Both the position numbers and the translations under genes were made by a program. This document shows, piece by piece, positions 9,204 to 17,634 of a DNA stretch of 64,000 nt. Position 1 is the first letter of the stretch. Every line of letters begins with the position of its first letter. This stretch comes from Methylorubrum thiocyanatum (GTDB lineage Bacteria; Pseudomonadota; Alphaproteobacteria; Rhizobiales; Beijerinckiaceae), in NCBI GenBank assembly GCA_014138645.1, contig JACJIB010000008.1, forward strand, positions 62,001 through 126,000. The letters are read 5' to 3'. A model generated the notes under the pieces. The model saw only the letters and a program-made list of their open reading frames with translations, was not told the DNA's origin and made no database searches.

Positions 9204-9554
9204 TCAAGCGTCGAATTCGGCGAGCATGCGCAGGATCGCCGGACGAAGCACCGGCAGATGCACCGAGGCGATCTCCCACATGTCGCGTGCCCGGATGCGG
9301 TAATACTCGTGCCGCAGGAGGTTGCCGATCCGGATGATCGGCTGCCAGTGCACGTCCGCGTGCCGCTCGCGGAGGTCGAACGGCAGTTCCTTGGCCGCCT
9401 CAGAGATGATCTGGACGGCACGCTCGACCGCACGTTCGTAGAGGAAGTTGCCCTGGATCTCCTCGAAAGTCCGGCCCTGTGTCGCCGCGAGGATTCCGTC
9501 GATCTGTTCGAGGATGTGCCGAAGCCTGACTTCGGGCAGCTTGGCGGATTCCAT
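9204..9554 (-). CDS. hepT: HepT-like HEPN ribonuclease toxin
   Basis: This 116-residue all-helical HEPN protein of the HepT/DUF86 type has the catalytic R-x6-H motif in RIGNLLRHEYYRI. HepT toxins are metal-independent RNases and are neutralised by AMPylation by the partner nucleotidyltransferase MntA. Its start codon overlaps the stop of the nucleotidyltransferase gene by one base, giving the antitoxin-toxin order expected of the module. It lies 28 bases upstream of the ABC ATPase gene. All key residues appear intact. Confidence 0.85.
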   Translation of the reverse strand: MESAKLPEVRLRHILEQIDGILAATQGRTFEEIQGNFLYERAVERAVQIISEAAKELPFDLRERHADVHWQPIIRIGNLLRHEYYRIRARDMWEIASVHLPVLRPAILRMLAEFDA

Positions 9555-9853
9555 CAGAAAACCCGGATGGCCTCGCGCTCGATGTATGGGCGGAAAATCG
9601 GGACTAATCCGTCACGCGTCGAGTATCCGACGGGAATGTCGGGAAAGGCTCGCTCGACCAGAGCGTAGGTTTCGTCGAAGGCGGCGAGCCCGAAACTGCC
9701 CTCGTCCGCGGGATCAACGAAGAGATCGAGATCGGAATCCGGCCTTGCCTCATCCCGGGCACGCGATCCGAACAGGAAAAGGGCCGAGACGCCGTGCGCG
9801 CGGAGATCGTCTTCCACGCAGCGCAGCCGACGGATTACCTCGTCCCGGGTCAT
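9554..9853 (-). CDS. mntA: MntA-like nucleotidyltransferase antitoxin
   Basis: This minimal 99-residue nucleotidyltransferase has the GSRARDEARPDSDLDLFVD motif (GS-x10-D-x-D), the metal and nucleotide binding core of the MNT family. Related MntA proteins transfer AMP to a Tyr near the HEPN active site of HepT. Here the toxin carries the target-like RHEYYRI segment. The gene overlaps hepT by one base. It follows the transporter permease gene with a 46-base gap on the same strand. Confidence 0.87.
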   Translation of the reverse strand: MTRDEVIRRLRCVEDDLRAHGVSALFLFGSRARDEARPDSDLDLFVDPADEGSFGLAAFDETYALVERAFPDIPVGYSTRDGLVPIFRPYIEREAIRVF

Positions 9854-9899
9854 GCCGACACCTTAGCGATGGCGGTCCCGCTCGTCATCCGTCGCTTCC

Positions 9900-10739
9900 T
9901 CACAGCGTCTCCCGCGCGGTGTCCTGCCAGCGCACCAGCGGCCGGCTGAGCGCGACGAGCACGGCATCGCCCGCCTTGCCGACGACGGCGAAGCTGATGA
10001 TCGCCGCCAGGATCTGGTCGGGTTTGCTGAATTGCTGGCCGTCGAGGAGCAGGTAGCCGAGCCCCTCGGAGGCCCCCATCAGCTCGGCGGCCACCACGAA
10101 CAGGAAGCCGAGGCCGAGCCCGGTGCGCAGGGCGGTGAGGGTCGCGGGCAGCACGGCGGGCAGGAGGATGCGCCGGGCCAGGGCCAGCTTCGAGAGGCGG
10201 AAGATGCGGCCGACCTCCACCAGCTTGCGATCGACCGAGGCGATGGCGCCGGCTACGCCGATATAGACGGGGAAGAACACGCCGACCGCGATCAACGCCA
10301 CCTTCGGCGTTTCGAGGATGCCGAACCACAGGATGAACAGCGGCACCCAGGCCAGCGAGGGCACGGCGCGCAGGGCCTGCAGGCTCGGATCGACCAGCCA
10401 GCGCAGGGGCGGCAACGTCGCGGTCAGCGCACCCGCGAGGATGCCGGCGCTCGCCCCGAAGGCGAAGCCGAGGCCGACGCGGATCAGCGTCGCCTCGACA
10501 TGGGTCCAGAGTTCGCCCGAGGCCGCGAGCGTCCAGAGCGCGGCGCCGATCCGGCTCGGCGGCGGAAGCAGGCGCCCCGAGGCGAGGCCCGCGGCGACGG
10601 CGATCTCCCAGCCGAGCGCGAGGCCGAGCGGCAGCAGCAGGCCAAGGGACAGCCGGGTGGCGCCGCCGAGAGCGGCGGTCCGACGCGCGGGGGCGGCCTT
10701 AGCCTCGGAGTCTTGGGAGAGGACGGTGGTGACGCTCAT
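9900..10739 (-). CDS. sulfonate/taurine-type ABC transporter permease
   Basis: This 279-residue BPD_transp_1 inner-membrane protein has about six membrane helices, starting at residues 28-52 (LSLGLLLPLGLALGWEIAVAAGL). It has an EAA-like loop region around VEVGRIFRLSKLALARRILLPAVLPATLTALR, which contacts the ATPase. The ALRAVPSLAWVPLFILWFG segment is typical of SsuC/TauC. It belongs with the binding protein at 11,441 and the ATPase at 8396. A LysE gene lies upstream of it and the HepT/MntA pair downstream, so the transport operon is interleaved with unrelated genes. Confidence 0.9.
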   Translation of the reverse strand: MSVTTVLSQDSEAKAAPARRTAALGGATRLSLGLLLPLGLALGWEIAVAAGLASGRLLPPPSRIGAALWTLAASGELWTHVEATLIRVGLGFAFGASAGILAGALTATLPPLRWLVDPSLQALRAVPSLAWVPLFILWFGILETPKVALIAVGVFFPVYIGVAGAIASVDRKLVEVGRIFRLSKLALARRILLPAVLPATLTALRTGLGLGFLFVVAAELMGASEGLGYLLLDGQQFSKPDQILAAIISFAVVGKAGDAVLVALSRPLVRWQDTARETL

Positions 10740-10799
10740 GTGGAGGTGTCGCGCCGGATCTGCATCGTATTCTCGGAAAAGCCCTGCCGGATTGGCGGT

Positions 10800-11432
10800 T
10801 CAGCGCCGCGCATCGGTCGCAGCGCGGAGAGCGAGACCTGCCAATACCGTCCCCATGAACCAGCGCTGCGCGCGGCGCCAGATGGGCCGTTCGGCCAGGA
10901 AGGCGGTAACAGAACCGGCCGCCAGGACGATGGCCGCATTCACCGCCAGACTCACGGCGATCTGGACGAGGCCGAGCGCGAGGGACTGTGTCAGCACGCC
11001 GCCGGCCGCCGGCGCGATGAACTGCGGCAGCAGCGACAGGTACATCACCGCGATCTTCGGATTCAGCAGGTTCGTCAGGAAGCCCATGGCGAAGAGCCGC
11101 CCGGGGCCATCCGGCGGCAGCGGGCGCGCCGCGAAGGGCGGGCGCCCGCCCGGCCGAAAGGCCTGCCACGCCAGGAAGAGGAGATAGGCGGCGCCGGCCC
11201 AGCGCAGGGCGTCGTAGGCGAAGGGCACCGCCACGAGGAGGGTGGTGATGCCGAAAGCCGCGCAGAGCAGGTAGACGAGGAAGCCCGCCGCCACACCCGT
11301 CAGCGACACGAGCCCGGCTGCCCGCCCCTGCGCGAGCGTGCGCGAGACGAGGTAGGCCATGTTCGGGCCGGGCGTCAGCACCATTCCAAGAGAGACGAGG
11401 GCGAAGGCGGCCAGATGCGCGGCGTCCGGCAT
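10800..11432 (-). CDS. LysE/RhtB-family exporter
   Basis: This 210-residue membrane protein has about six helices and the family signature GMVLTPGPNMAYLVSRTLAQG near the N-terminus, followed by GFLTNLLNPKIAVMYLSLLPQF. LysE/RhtB proteins export amino acids or related small metabolites. The start at 11432 lies nine bases after the stop of the binding-protein gene, and the gene lies 60 bases before the permease gene. It therefore appears to be part of the same transcript. Export of an amino acid-like product linked to sulfonate metabolism is possible but not shown. Confidence 0.88.
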   Translation of the reverse strand: MPDAAHLAAFALVSLGMVLTPGPNMAYLVSRTLAQGRAAGLVSLTGVAAGFLVYLLCAAFGITTLLVAVPFAYDALRWAGAAYLLFLAWQAFRPGGRPPFAARPLPPDGPGRLFAMGFLTNLLNPKIAVMYLSLLPQFIAPAAGGVLTQSLALGLVQIAVSLAVNAAIVLAAGSVTAFLAERPIWRRAQRWFMGTVLAGLALRAATDARR

Positions 11433-11440
11433 CGTCAGGC

Positions 11441-12415
11441 TCAGCGGGCCGGTGCCGGGTTGAACTGCGGATCGATCAGGCCGTCCACCGCCGCCGCTAC
11501 GTCGGTGGAGGCGGGGATGACGCCCGCCTGCTGCAGCGCAAGGCCGGCGGCGCGGATGCTCTCGGCCTGGGCCGGGCCGATGGCGGGCTGGCTCAGATCC
11601 GTGCGCTCGATTTGCTTGGCGATCACCGCCTCGGGCAGCTTGGTGGCCGAGATCAGCGCGCTCTTCAGAGCCTCCGGATTGGCGAGCGCGTAGGCGCGGG
11701 CCTGCTCGTAGGCGGCGATGACGACCTTCACGAGGTCGGGATGCGCCTTGGCGAAGTCCTCGCGCACGTCGAGCACGCCCCAGGTATTGGCGGCCGCGTC
11801 GCGGTGAAACAGCACGTCTCCGCTCTCGATCTCGGCGGCGGCCATCATCGGGTCGAGGCCGGCCCAGGCATCGACGTCGCCACGGTCGAGCGCCGTACGG
11901 CCGTCGGCATGCTGGAGCAGGACGAGCTTGGCGTCCTTCTCGGTGAGCCCGGCGCCCTGAAGCGCGCGGATCAGAAAGATGTGCGGATCGGTGCCGCGGG
12001 TGACGGCGATGCGCTTGCCCTTGAGGTCGGCGGGCTTCGTGATCCCGGTCTCCTTGCGGGTGACCAGCGCCGTCCATTCCGGCCGGGAATAGGCGTAGAC
12101 GACCTTGACCGGATTGCCGTTGATGCGCGCCAGCAGCGCCGCCGCACCGGCCGAGGAGCCGAAATCGATGGCGCTGCCGTTCAAGAATTCCAGCGCCTTG
12201 TTGGAGCCGAGCGACTGGACCCAGCGCACCTTGATGCCGCGCGCCTTCAGCGCCTCCTCCAGAAAGCCCTTCTCCTTCAGGACGAGGCTGACGGGATTGT
12301 AAGTCGCCCAGTCGAGACGGATCTCGCCGACATCGGCTGCCCGCAGGTCCGATCCTGCCGCGAGGAGGCCCAACAATCCGGCGAATGCGGACAGGACGGT
12401 GCGGCGTCGGATCAT
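11441..12415 (-). CDS. sulfonate/nitrate-type ABC transporter substrate-binding protein
   Basis: This 324-residue protein has a Tat-like signal (MIRRRTVLSAFAGLLGLLAAG) cleaved near LRAAD. The mature part is an SsuA/TauA-like periplasmic binding fold: RLDWATYNPVSLVLKEKGFLEEAL, then DFGSSAGAAALLARINGNPVKVVYAYSRPEW, then LKGKRIAVTRGTDPHIFLIRAL. It is the first gene of the minus-strand operon and delivers the ligand to the permease at 9900. The ligand is probably an alkanesulfonate or similar anion, from family resemblance only. Confidence 0.9.
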   Translation of the reverse strand: MIRRRTVLSAFAGLLGLLAAGSDLRAADVGEIRLDWATYNPVSLVLKEKGFLEEALKARGIKVRWVQSLGSNKALEFLNGSAIDFGSSAGAAALLARINGNPVKVVYAYSRPEWTALVTRKETGITKPADLKGKRIAVTRGTDPHIFLIRALQGAGLTEKDAKLVLLQHADGRTALDRGDVDAWAGLDPMMAAAEIESGDVLFHRDAAANTWGVLDVREDFAKAHPDLVKVVIAAYEQARAYALANPEALKSALISATKLPEAVIAKQIERTDLSQPAIGPAQAESIRAAGLALQQAGVIPASTDVAAAVDGLIDPQFNPAPAR

Positions 12416-12574
12416 GCGGCTGACTCCCTCTTCGGTCCGGCTTCAGCGCGGATCCATCCAAGGGCTAAAACAGTCACGTTCGTTTCGTCAAACAAAAAAT
12501 TCGCAGAACAGAACGGCTGAGTTGCACACAACCGGCCGATGCCGCCGCCGGGTTTACATGCTAACGGAACGGCC

Positions 12575-15361
12575 ATGTTCGACCCCGTTCCCGCCCTGGA
12601 AAAGATCGTCGCCTCCCTCGACCGCGACGCCCGCGAGCCGACCAAGCTGCGAGGGCTACTGGTCCCTGAGCTCCGCAAGGTGATCGAGGCGGGGCACAAG
12701 GATGCGGAGCGTCTTCTCCTGAAGGAACGCGACGGTCTCGCCTGCGCGCAGCGACTGAGCCGCCTGACCGACGCGGTGGTGCGGGCGATCTACGACGCGG
12801 TGGTCTGGCGCCTCTACCCCAACGACAACCCCTCGACCGGCGAGCAGCTCGCGGTGGTCGCCACCGGCGGCTACGGGCGGGGCACGATGGCGCCGGGCTC
12901 GGACATCGATCTCTTGTTCCTGCTGCCCTACAAGCAGACCGCTTGGTCCGAGAGCGTCGTCGAGGCGATGCTTTACGTCCTCTGGGATCTCAAGCTGAAG
13001 GTCGGCCACGCCACGCGGTCCGTCGAGGAATGCCTGCGCGAGGGCCGCGCGGACATGACGATCCGCACGGCGCTGCTCGAATCCCGCTTCCTGTTCGGAT
13101 CGCGGCATCTCTTCGAGGAGCTGGTCACGCGCTTCGATACGGAGCTGGTGATCGGCTCGGCCTCCGAGTTCGTGGACGCCAAGCTGCGCGAGCGCGACGG
13201 CCGCGTCGCCAAGGCCGGCGCCTCGCGCTACCTCGTCGAGCCCAACGTCAAGGACGGCAAGGGCGGCCTGCGCGACCTCAACACCCTGTTCTGGATCGCG
13301 AAGTACACCTACCGCGTGCGCGATCAGGTCGAGCTGGTCCATGCCGGGCTCTTCACCCCCGACGAGTACCGGCTATTCGAGCGCTGCGAGGAGTTCCTGT
13401 GGCGGGTGCGCTGCCACATCCACTTCGTGACCGGGCGTGCGGAGGAGCGGCTGTCCTTCGGGCTGCAGCCGAAGATCGCAGAGCGCCTCGGCTTCGGCGC
13501 CCGCGGCGGCCTCTCGGGCGTCGAGCGCTTCATGAAGGCCTATTTCCTCATCGCCAAGGATGTCGGCGACCTCACCGCCATCGTCTGCGCCGAATTGGAG
13601 GCGCGGCACGCCAAACGCACGCCGGTGCTCGACCGTTGGATCGGCCGCTTCCGCGACCGCTTCCGGGCCACCTCGATCGAGGCGGAGGATTTCTGGATCG
13701 ACAACGGCCGGGTCAACATCCGCGGCGAGGACGCGTTCGAGCGCGACCCGGTCAACCTGATCCGGCTGTTCTGGCTCGCCGACCGGCACAACCTTCCGAT
13801 CCATCCCGACGCGGCGCGGCTGGCGAGCCGCTCGCTGCGCCTCATCACCCACGCCGTGCGCAGCGATGCGGAGGCCAACCGGCTCTTCCTCGACATCCTG
13901 ACGTCGAAGAATGCGCCGGAGACGATCCTGCGGTCGATGAACGAGGCCGGCGTGCTCGGCCGCTTCATCCCGGAATTCGGCCGCATCGTCGCGATGATGC
14001 AGTTCAACATGTACCACCACTACACGGTGGACGAGCATCTCCTGCGCTCGATCGGCGTGCTGGCCGCGATCGATTCCGGACGGGTGCGCGAGGAGCATCC
14101 GCTGGCCTCGCGCCTGATCGACACGATCCACAACCGCCGCGCGCTCTACGTCGCGATCCTGCTGCATGACATCGCCAAGGGGCGGCCGGAGGATCACTCG
14201 ATCGCGGGCGCGTCCATCGCCCGCAAGCTCGGGCCGCGCTTCGGGCTGAGCCAGGCCGAGACCGAGACGGTGTCGTGGCTGGTGGAGCACCACCTGCTGA
14301 TGTCGATGACGGCGCAGAGCCGCGACCTCTCCGACCACAAGACCATCGAGAAGTTTGCCAGCGAGGTGCAGAGCCTGGAGCGGCTGAAGCTGCTCGCGAT
14401 CCTGACGGTGGCCGACATCAAGGCGGTCGGCCCCGGCGTGTGGACGGCGTGGAAGGGCACGCTGATGCGCACCCTCTACGACGAGACCGAGGTCGTGCTC
14501 TCCGGCGGCCATTCGGAGATCGCCCGCACCGACCGGGTGCGGCTGATCCAGATGGCCCTGCGCGAGCAACTCTCGGACTGGAACTCGGAGCTGTTCGACG
14601 CCTACGCCGCGCGCCACAACCAAGCCTACTGGCTCAAGGTGGACACGACGCGTCACTACAAGAACGCCCGCTTCCTGCGCACGGTGATGGAGGAGGGCCG
14701 CACCAGCGCCACCACCTACGAGACCGATCCCGTGCGCGGCGTGACCGAGCTGACGGTCTACTCTCCGGACCATCCGCGCCTCCTCGCCATCATCACCGGC
14801 GCCTGCGCCACCACCGGCGGCAACATCGTCGATGCGCAGATCTTCACGACGACGGACGGCTTCGCCCTCGATTCGATCTTCATCTCCCGGGCCTTCGAGC
14901 GCGACGAGGACGAACTGCGCCGCGCTGGTCGCATCGCCACCGCGATCGAGCGGGCGCTGAAGGGCGAGATCAAGATCGCCGAACTCGTGGCCGACAAGCA
15001 CCCGAAGCAGCCGCCGAAGACCTTCCTCGTGCCCCCCGACGTGTCGATCGACAACGCGCTGTCGAGCCGGGAGACCGTGGTGGAGATCACCGGCCTCGAC
15101 CGGCCGGGCCTGCTCTACGAGCTGACGACGGCGCTGAACCGCCTGAGCCTCAACATCACCTCGGCGCATGTGGCGACCTTCGGCGAGCGGGCGGTGGACG
15201 TGTTCTACGTGACCGACCTGACCGGCACCCGCGTGATGCAGCCCGACCGCCTCGCGATGATCCGCGCCGCGGTGATGGAGGTGTTCGCCAGCGACGTCGC
15301 CGCACTCCGTGCCGAGGGCCTCGACGCCCTGGTCGATTCGCCCCCGCCGCGGGAGTTGTAG
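12575..15361 (+). CDS. glnD: [protein-PII] uridylyltransferase/uridylyl-removing enzyme
   Basis: This 928-residue enzyme is the cytoplasmic glutamine sensor that uridylylates and deuridylylates PII proteins. Domains in order are: nucleotidyltransferase with GGYGRGTMAPGSDIDLLFL (about residues 95-115); GlnD helical region with KDGKGGLRDLNTLFWI; HD hydrolase with HHYTVDEHLL and LLHDIAKGR (about 478-535); ACT1 beginning LTVYSPDHPRLLAII (about 725); ACT2 beginning VEITGLDRPGLLYELTTAL (about 835). The start at 12575 (MFDPVPALEK) fits the conserved N-terminus; an upstream in-frame Met at 12539 would add 12 residues without conservation. It acts upstream of GlnE in nitrogen control. Confidence 0.96.
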   Translation: MFDPVPALEKIVASLDRDAREPTKLRGLLVPELRKVIEAGHKDAERLLLKERDGLACAQRLSRLTDAVVRAIYDAVVWRLYPNDNPSTGEQLAVVATGGYGRGTMAPGSDIDLLFLLPYKQTAWSESVVEAMLYVLWDLKLKVGHATRSVEECLREGRADMTIRTALLESRFLFGSRHLFEELVTRFDTELVIGSASEFVDAKLRERDGRVAKAGASRYLVEPNVKDGKGGLRDLNTLFWIAKYTYRVRDQVELVHAGLFTPDEYRLFERCEEFLWRVRCHIHFVTGRAEERLSFGLQPKIAERLGFGARGGLSGVERFMKAYFLIAKDVGDLTAIVCAELEARHAKRTPVLDRWIGRFRDRFRATSIEAEDFWIDNGRVNIRGEDAFERDPVNLIRLFWLADRHNLPIHPDAARLASRSLRLITHAVRSDAEANRLFLDILTSKNAPETILRSMNEAGVLGRFIPEFGRIVAMMQFNMYHHYTVDEHLLRSIGVLAAIDSGRVREEHPLASRLIDTIHNRRALYVAILLHDIAKGRPEDHSIAGASIARKLGPRFGLSQAETETVSWLVEHHLLMSMTAQSRDLSDHKTIEKFASEVQSLERLKLLAILTVADIKAVGPGVWTAWKGTLMRTLYDETEVVLSGGHSEIARTDRVRLIQMALREQLSDWNSELFDAYAARHNQAYWLKVDTTRHYKNARFLRTVMEEGRTSATTYETDPVRGVTELTVYSPDHPRLLAIITGACATTGGNIVDAQIFTTTDGFALDSIFISRAFERDEDELRRAGRIATAIERALKGEIKIAELVADKHPKQPPKTFLVPPDVSIDNALSSRETVVEITGLDRPGLLYELTTALNRLSLNITSAHVATFGERAVDVFYVTDLTGTRVMQPDRLAMIRAAVMEVFASDVAALRAEGLDALVDSPPPREL

Positions 15362-15382
15362 GCGGCGATGGTGCGGCCCTCG

Positions 15383-15411
15383 CTTGATTTCGGGGATTGC
15401 CCGAATGATAT
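15383..15411 (+). promoter_or_regulatory. possible RpoH-type heat-shock promoter of grpE
   Basis: A cttgat hexamer at 15383-15388 is followed after 11 bases by cccgaatgatat, resembling a weak sigma-32 promoter (CTTGAA and CCCCAT-type elements). It lies about 45 bases before the grpE start. The match is imperfect and the proposal leans on grpE usually being heat-inducible. Confidence 0.3.
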
Positions 15412-15453
15412 CAGCCGCATCCCGGAACACTTCGAGACCCGATCGATCGCACG

Positions 15454-16062
15454 ATGATGGCTGACGACATGGAGAATCAGGACCGGCACAACGGCGCCGA
15501 GGCGGAGGTGCCGCCGCAGGCTGCTTCCTCGACCGCGGGTGCGGATGCCGAGGCTCTGGCGGCCGCGATCGCCGAGCGCGACGAGTTCAAGGACCGGCTG
15601 CTTCGCACGCTGGCCGAGATGGAGAACCTGCGCCGCCGGACCGAGCGCGAGGTTGCCGATGCCCGCACCTATGCGGTGACGAACTTCGCCCGCGACATGC
15701 TCAACGCCGCCGACAACATCCACCGCGCCCTCGAAAGCGTGCCGGCCGATGCGCGCGCGAGCGCCGAGGGCGCCTTCAAGGCTCTGGTCGAGGGCATCGA
15801 GCTGACCGAGCGGGATCTCGCCAAGACGCTCGAGCGCCACGGCGTGAAGGTGGTCGATCCGCAAGGGCAGCGCTTCGACCCGAACCGGCATCAGGCGATG
15901 TTTGAGGTGCCGAACACCGAAGTGCCCAACGGCACCGTCGTCCAAGTGGTGCAGACCGGCTACGTCATCGGCGAGCGCACCCTGCGCCCGGCCCTGGTCG
16001 GCGTCTCCAAGGGCGGCCCGAAGCCCGAGGCCAGCAAGGACAAGCCGGCCGATCCGGCGTGA
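15454..16062 (+). CDS. grpE: nucleotide exchange factor GrpE
   Basis: This 202-residue cochaperone releases ADP from DnaK. It has an acidic disordered N-terminus, a long coiled coil (about residues 25-75, with DEFKDRLLRTLAEMENLRRRTEREV), and the C-terminal beta domain with GVKVVDPQGQRFDPNRHQAMFEV and TVVQVVQTGYVIGERTLRPALVGVSKG, the GrpE signature. Two consecutive ATG codons occur at 15454 and 15457 and either could start translation. It follows glnD with a 92-base gap containing a possible heat-shock promoter. dnaK is not in the window. Confidence 0.96.
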   Translation: MMADDMENQDRHNGAEAEVPPQAASSTAGADAEALAAAIAERDEFKDRLLRTLAEMENLRRRTEREVADARTYAVTNFARDMLNAADNIHRALESVPADARASAEGAFKALVEGIELTERDLAKTLERHGVKVVDPQGQRFDPNRHQAMFEVPNTEVPNGTVVQVVQTGYVIGERTLRPALVGVSKGGPKPEASKDKPADPA

Positions 16063-16070
16063 GGTGGACG

Positions 16071-16101
16071 CGGACCGACCCGACTCAGTCGGGCAGGTCC
16101 G
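16071..16101. terminator. bidirectional hairpin between grpE and brnA
   Basis: Outer stem 16071-16076/16096-16101 (cggacc/ggtccg) and inner stem 16079-16084/16088-16093 (cccgac/gtcggg) enclose a three-base loop, with a two-base internal bulge on each side. It sits between two convergent genes and overlaps the brnA stop codon. There is no T-tract, so termination is a weak inference. Confidence 0.4.
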
Positions 16102-16402
16102 CGGCGGCCCGGCGCAGCGCCTCGTTCATCCGAGCCTGCCAGCCGGGGCCGGTCGCCCTGAAGCGTAGCAGGACGTCCTGATCAAGCCTCAAGCTGACGA
16201 GCTGCTTGGTCGGAGTCTTTTGCGCGCCGCGGGTACGGCGCAATTTTTCGGTGAGGGTGGGGAAGGCTTCCGCGAAGGGCACGGCGCCTCGAAAGTCTTC
16301 CTCGGTCCATTCCGGGTTGTCGGGATCGGCCGCGATGCCGGCCTGAATCTCCGCCTCCTCGGCATCGGTGATCGGTGAACGATCGCGCTTTCTAGCGGGC
16401 AT
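16085..16402 (-). CDS. brnA: BrnA-type antitoxin
   Basis: This 105-residue protein has an acidic N-terminal half (DAEEAEIQAGIAADPDNPEWTEEDF) matching the BrnA/DUF4415 family, and a C-terminal ribbon-helix-helix-like segment: KQLVSLRLDQDVLLRFRATGPGWQARMNEALRRA. BrnA binds and neutralises the RNase BrnT and represses the shared promoter as a DNA-binding dimer. Its start overlaps the end of brnT by 11 bases, the usual toxin-first order of this system. Confidence 0.88.
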   Translation of the reverse strand: MPARKRDRSPITDAEEAEIQAGIAADPDNPEWTEEDFRGAVPFAEAFPTLTEKLRRTRGAQKTPTKQLVSLRLDQDVLLRFRATGPGWQARMNEALRRAAADLPD

Positions 16403-16667
16403 CGTAGCGCCTCCGTTCGCTCCGGCTGGCTCGGCGGAGGCTGATGAGGGATATCGCCTCCTGTCCCAGTGGCGTGATGATTGCCGCCACCACGATCCGT
16501 CCGTCGAGTTCGCCGATGACCTTCATCCGGGCCGAACCGAGTGCACTCGATCGCGCTCCCTCGACGAGAGCGGTCTCGAAGTCGAAGCCTGCTTCGAAAT
16601 CCGCAAAGTCGAGGCCGTGCTTCTGCAGATTGGTCAGGCGTTTGGGCTCGTCCCAGACGATCAACAT
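16392..16667 (-). CDS. brnT: BrnT-type RNase toxin
   Basis: This 91-residue toxin opens with VWDEPKRLTNLQKHGLDFADFEAGFD, the BrnT hallmark (D-x-x-K-x-x-x-N-x-x-K-H-x-v-x-F), and ends with ISLRRASRSERRRYDAR, matching the conserved R-x-A-s-x-x-E-x-x-x-Y motif. BrnT is a type II RNase with a RelE-like fold. The catalytic residues appear intact and brnA lies directly downstream, so the module looks functional. It sits between the core genes grpE and pheA. Confidence 0.9.
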   Translation of the reverse strand: MLIVWDEPKRLTNLQKHGLDFADFEAGFDFETALVEGARSSALGSARMKVIGELDGRIVVAAIITPLGQEAISLISLRRASRSERRRYDAR

Positions 16668-16761
16668 CTGAAACGTAGCTCCGTTCGATCAACGCGGCAA
16701 ACAGATTGTAGATACGATCCGGTTGCTGAGCGCATGGCGCCGCTCTTGGACCTGTCGCCGG

Positions 16762-17625
16762 CTACTCCGCCGCCTGCCGCGTCGTCTCGCGGAACGGGTG
16801 GGCCGGATAGGTGCCGATGATGCGCAACTCCTTCGAGAAGTAGCGCAGTTCCTCCAGCGCCCGGCGCAGTCCGTCATCCTCCGGATGGCCGTCGACTTCG
16901 GCGTAGAACTGGGTCGCGGTGAACTGGCCCTCGACCATGTAGCTCTCGAGCTTCGACATGTTGACGCCGTTGGTCGCGAAGCCGCCCAGCGCCTTGTAGA
17001 GGGCCGCCGGGATGTTGCGGACACGGAAGATGAAGCTCGTCACGGTCGGGCCGTTGCCCGGCTCGATCTCGACGGGCTCGGGCGAGAACACCACGAAGCG
17101 GGTGGTGTTGTGCGCCTCGTCCTCGACGTCACGTTCGAGGATGTCGAGGCCGTAGACCTCCGCCGCCATGGCCGGGGCGAGCGCCGCGCGGGTCGGGTCC
17201 TGCGCCTCCGCCACCTCGCGGGCGGCTCCGGCGGTGTCGCCCGCCACCACTGCCTTGAGGCCGAGGCGCCGGATGATCCGGCGGCACTGGCCGAGCGCGT
17301 GGACGTGGCTGTGCACGCTGGTCAGACCCTCCGCGCTCACGCCGGGCAGGACCATGAGCTGGAAGTGGATCGGCAGGAAGTGCTCGGCGATGATGTGCAG
17401 CCGCGAGGTCGGGATCAGGTGATGGATGTCGGCGACCCGGCCGGCGATCGAGTTCTCGATCGGGATCATCGCGAGGCCCGCCTTGCCCTCGTTCACCGCG
17501 GCGAAGGCGTCCTCGAAGGTGGCGCAGGGCAGAGCGGTCCAGCCGGGATAGGCCTGCGAGCAGATGATGTGCGAGTTGGCGCCGGGCTCGCCCTGATAGG
17601 CAATGGTGCGGTCGGTCATCGGCAT
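16762..17625 (-). CDS. pheA: prephenate dehydratase
   Basis: This 287-residue cytoplasmic enzyme converts prephenate to phenylpyruvate in phenylalanine synthesis. The N-terminal part begins IAYQGEPGANSHI and includes GLAMIPIENSIAGRV. The catalytic Thr-Arg-Phe is in NTTRFVVFS near residue 180. A C-terminal regulatory ACT domain carries the phenylalanine-binding ESYM motif (SKLESYMVEG). No chorismate mutase domain is fused. It lies nine bases downstream of kdsB on the same strand, so the two are probably cotranscribed. Confidence 0.95.
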   Translation of the reverse strand: MPMTDRTIAYQGEPGANSHIICSQAYPGWTALPCATFEDAFAAVNEGKAGLAMIPIENSIAGRVADIHHLIPTSRLHIIAEHFLPIHFQLMVLPGVSAEGLTSVHSHVHALGQCRRIIRRLGLKAVVAGDTAGAAREVAEAQDPTRAALAPAMAAEVYGLDILERDVEDEAHNTTRFVVFSPEPVEIEPGNGPTVTSFIFRVRNIPAALYKALGGFATNGVNMSKLESYMVEGQFTATQFYAEVDGHPEDDGLRRALEELRYFSKELRIIGTYPAHPFRETTRQAAE

Positions 17626-17634
17626 GTCAGCGGT

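Noticed and set aside
13373..15430. Long antisense frame opposite glnD (685 codons)
   Set aside because: High-GC third-position effect creates open antisense frames. It has His/Arg/Gly-rich composition with no domain, and glnD on the other strand is certain.
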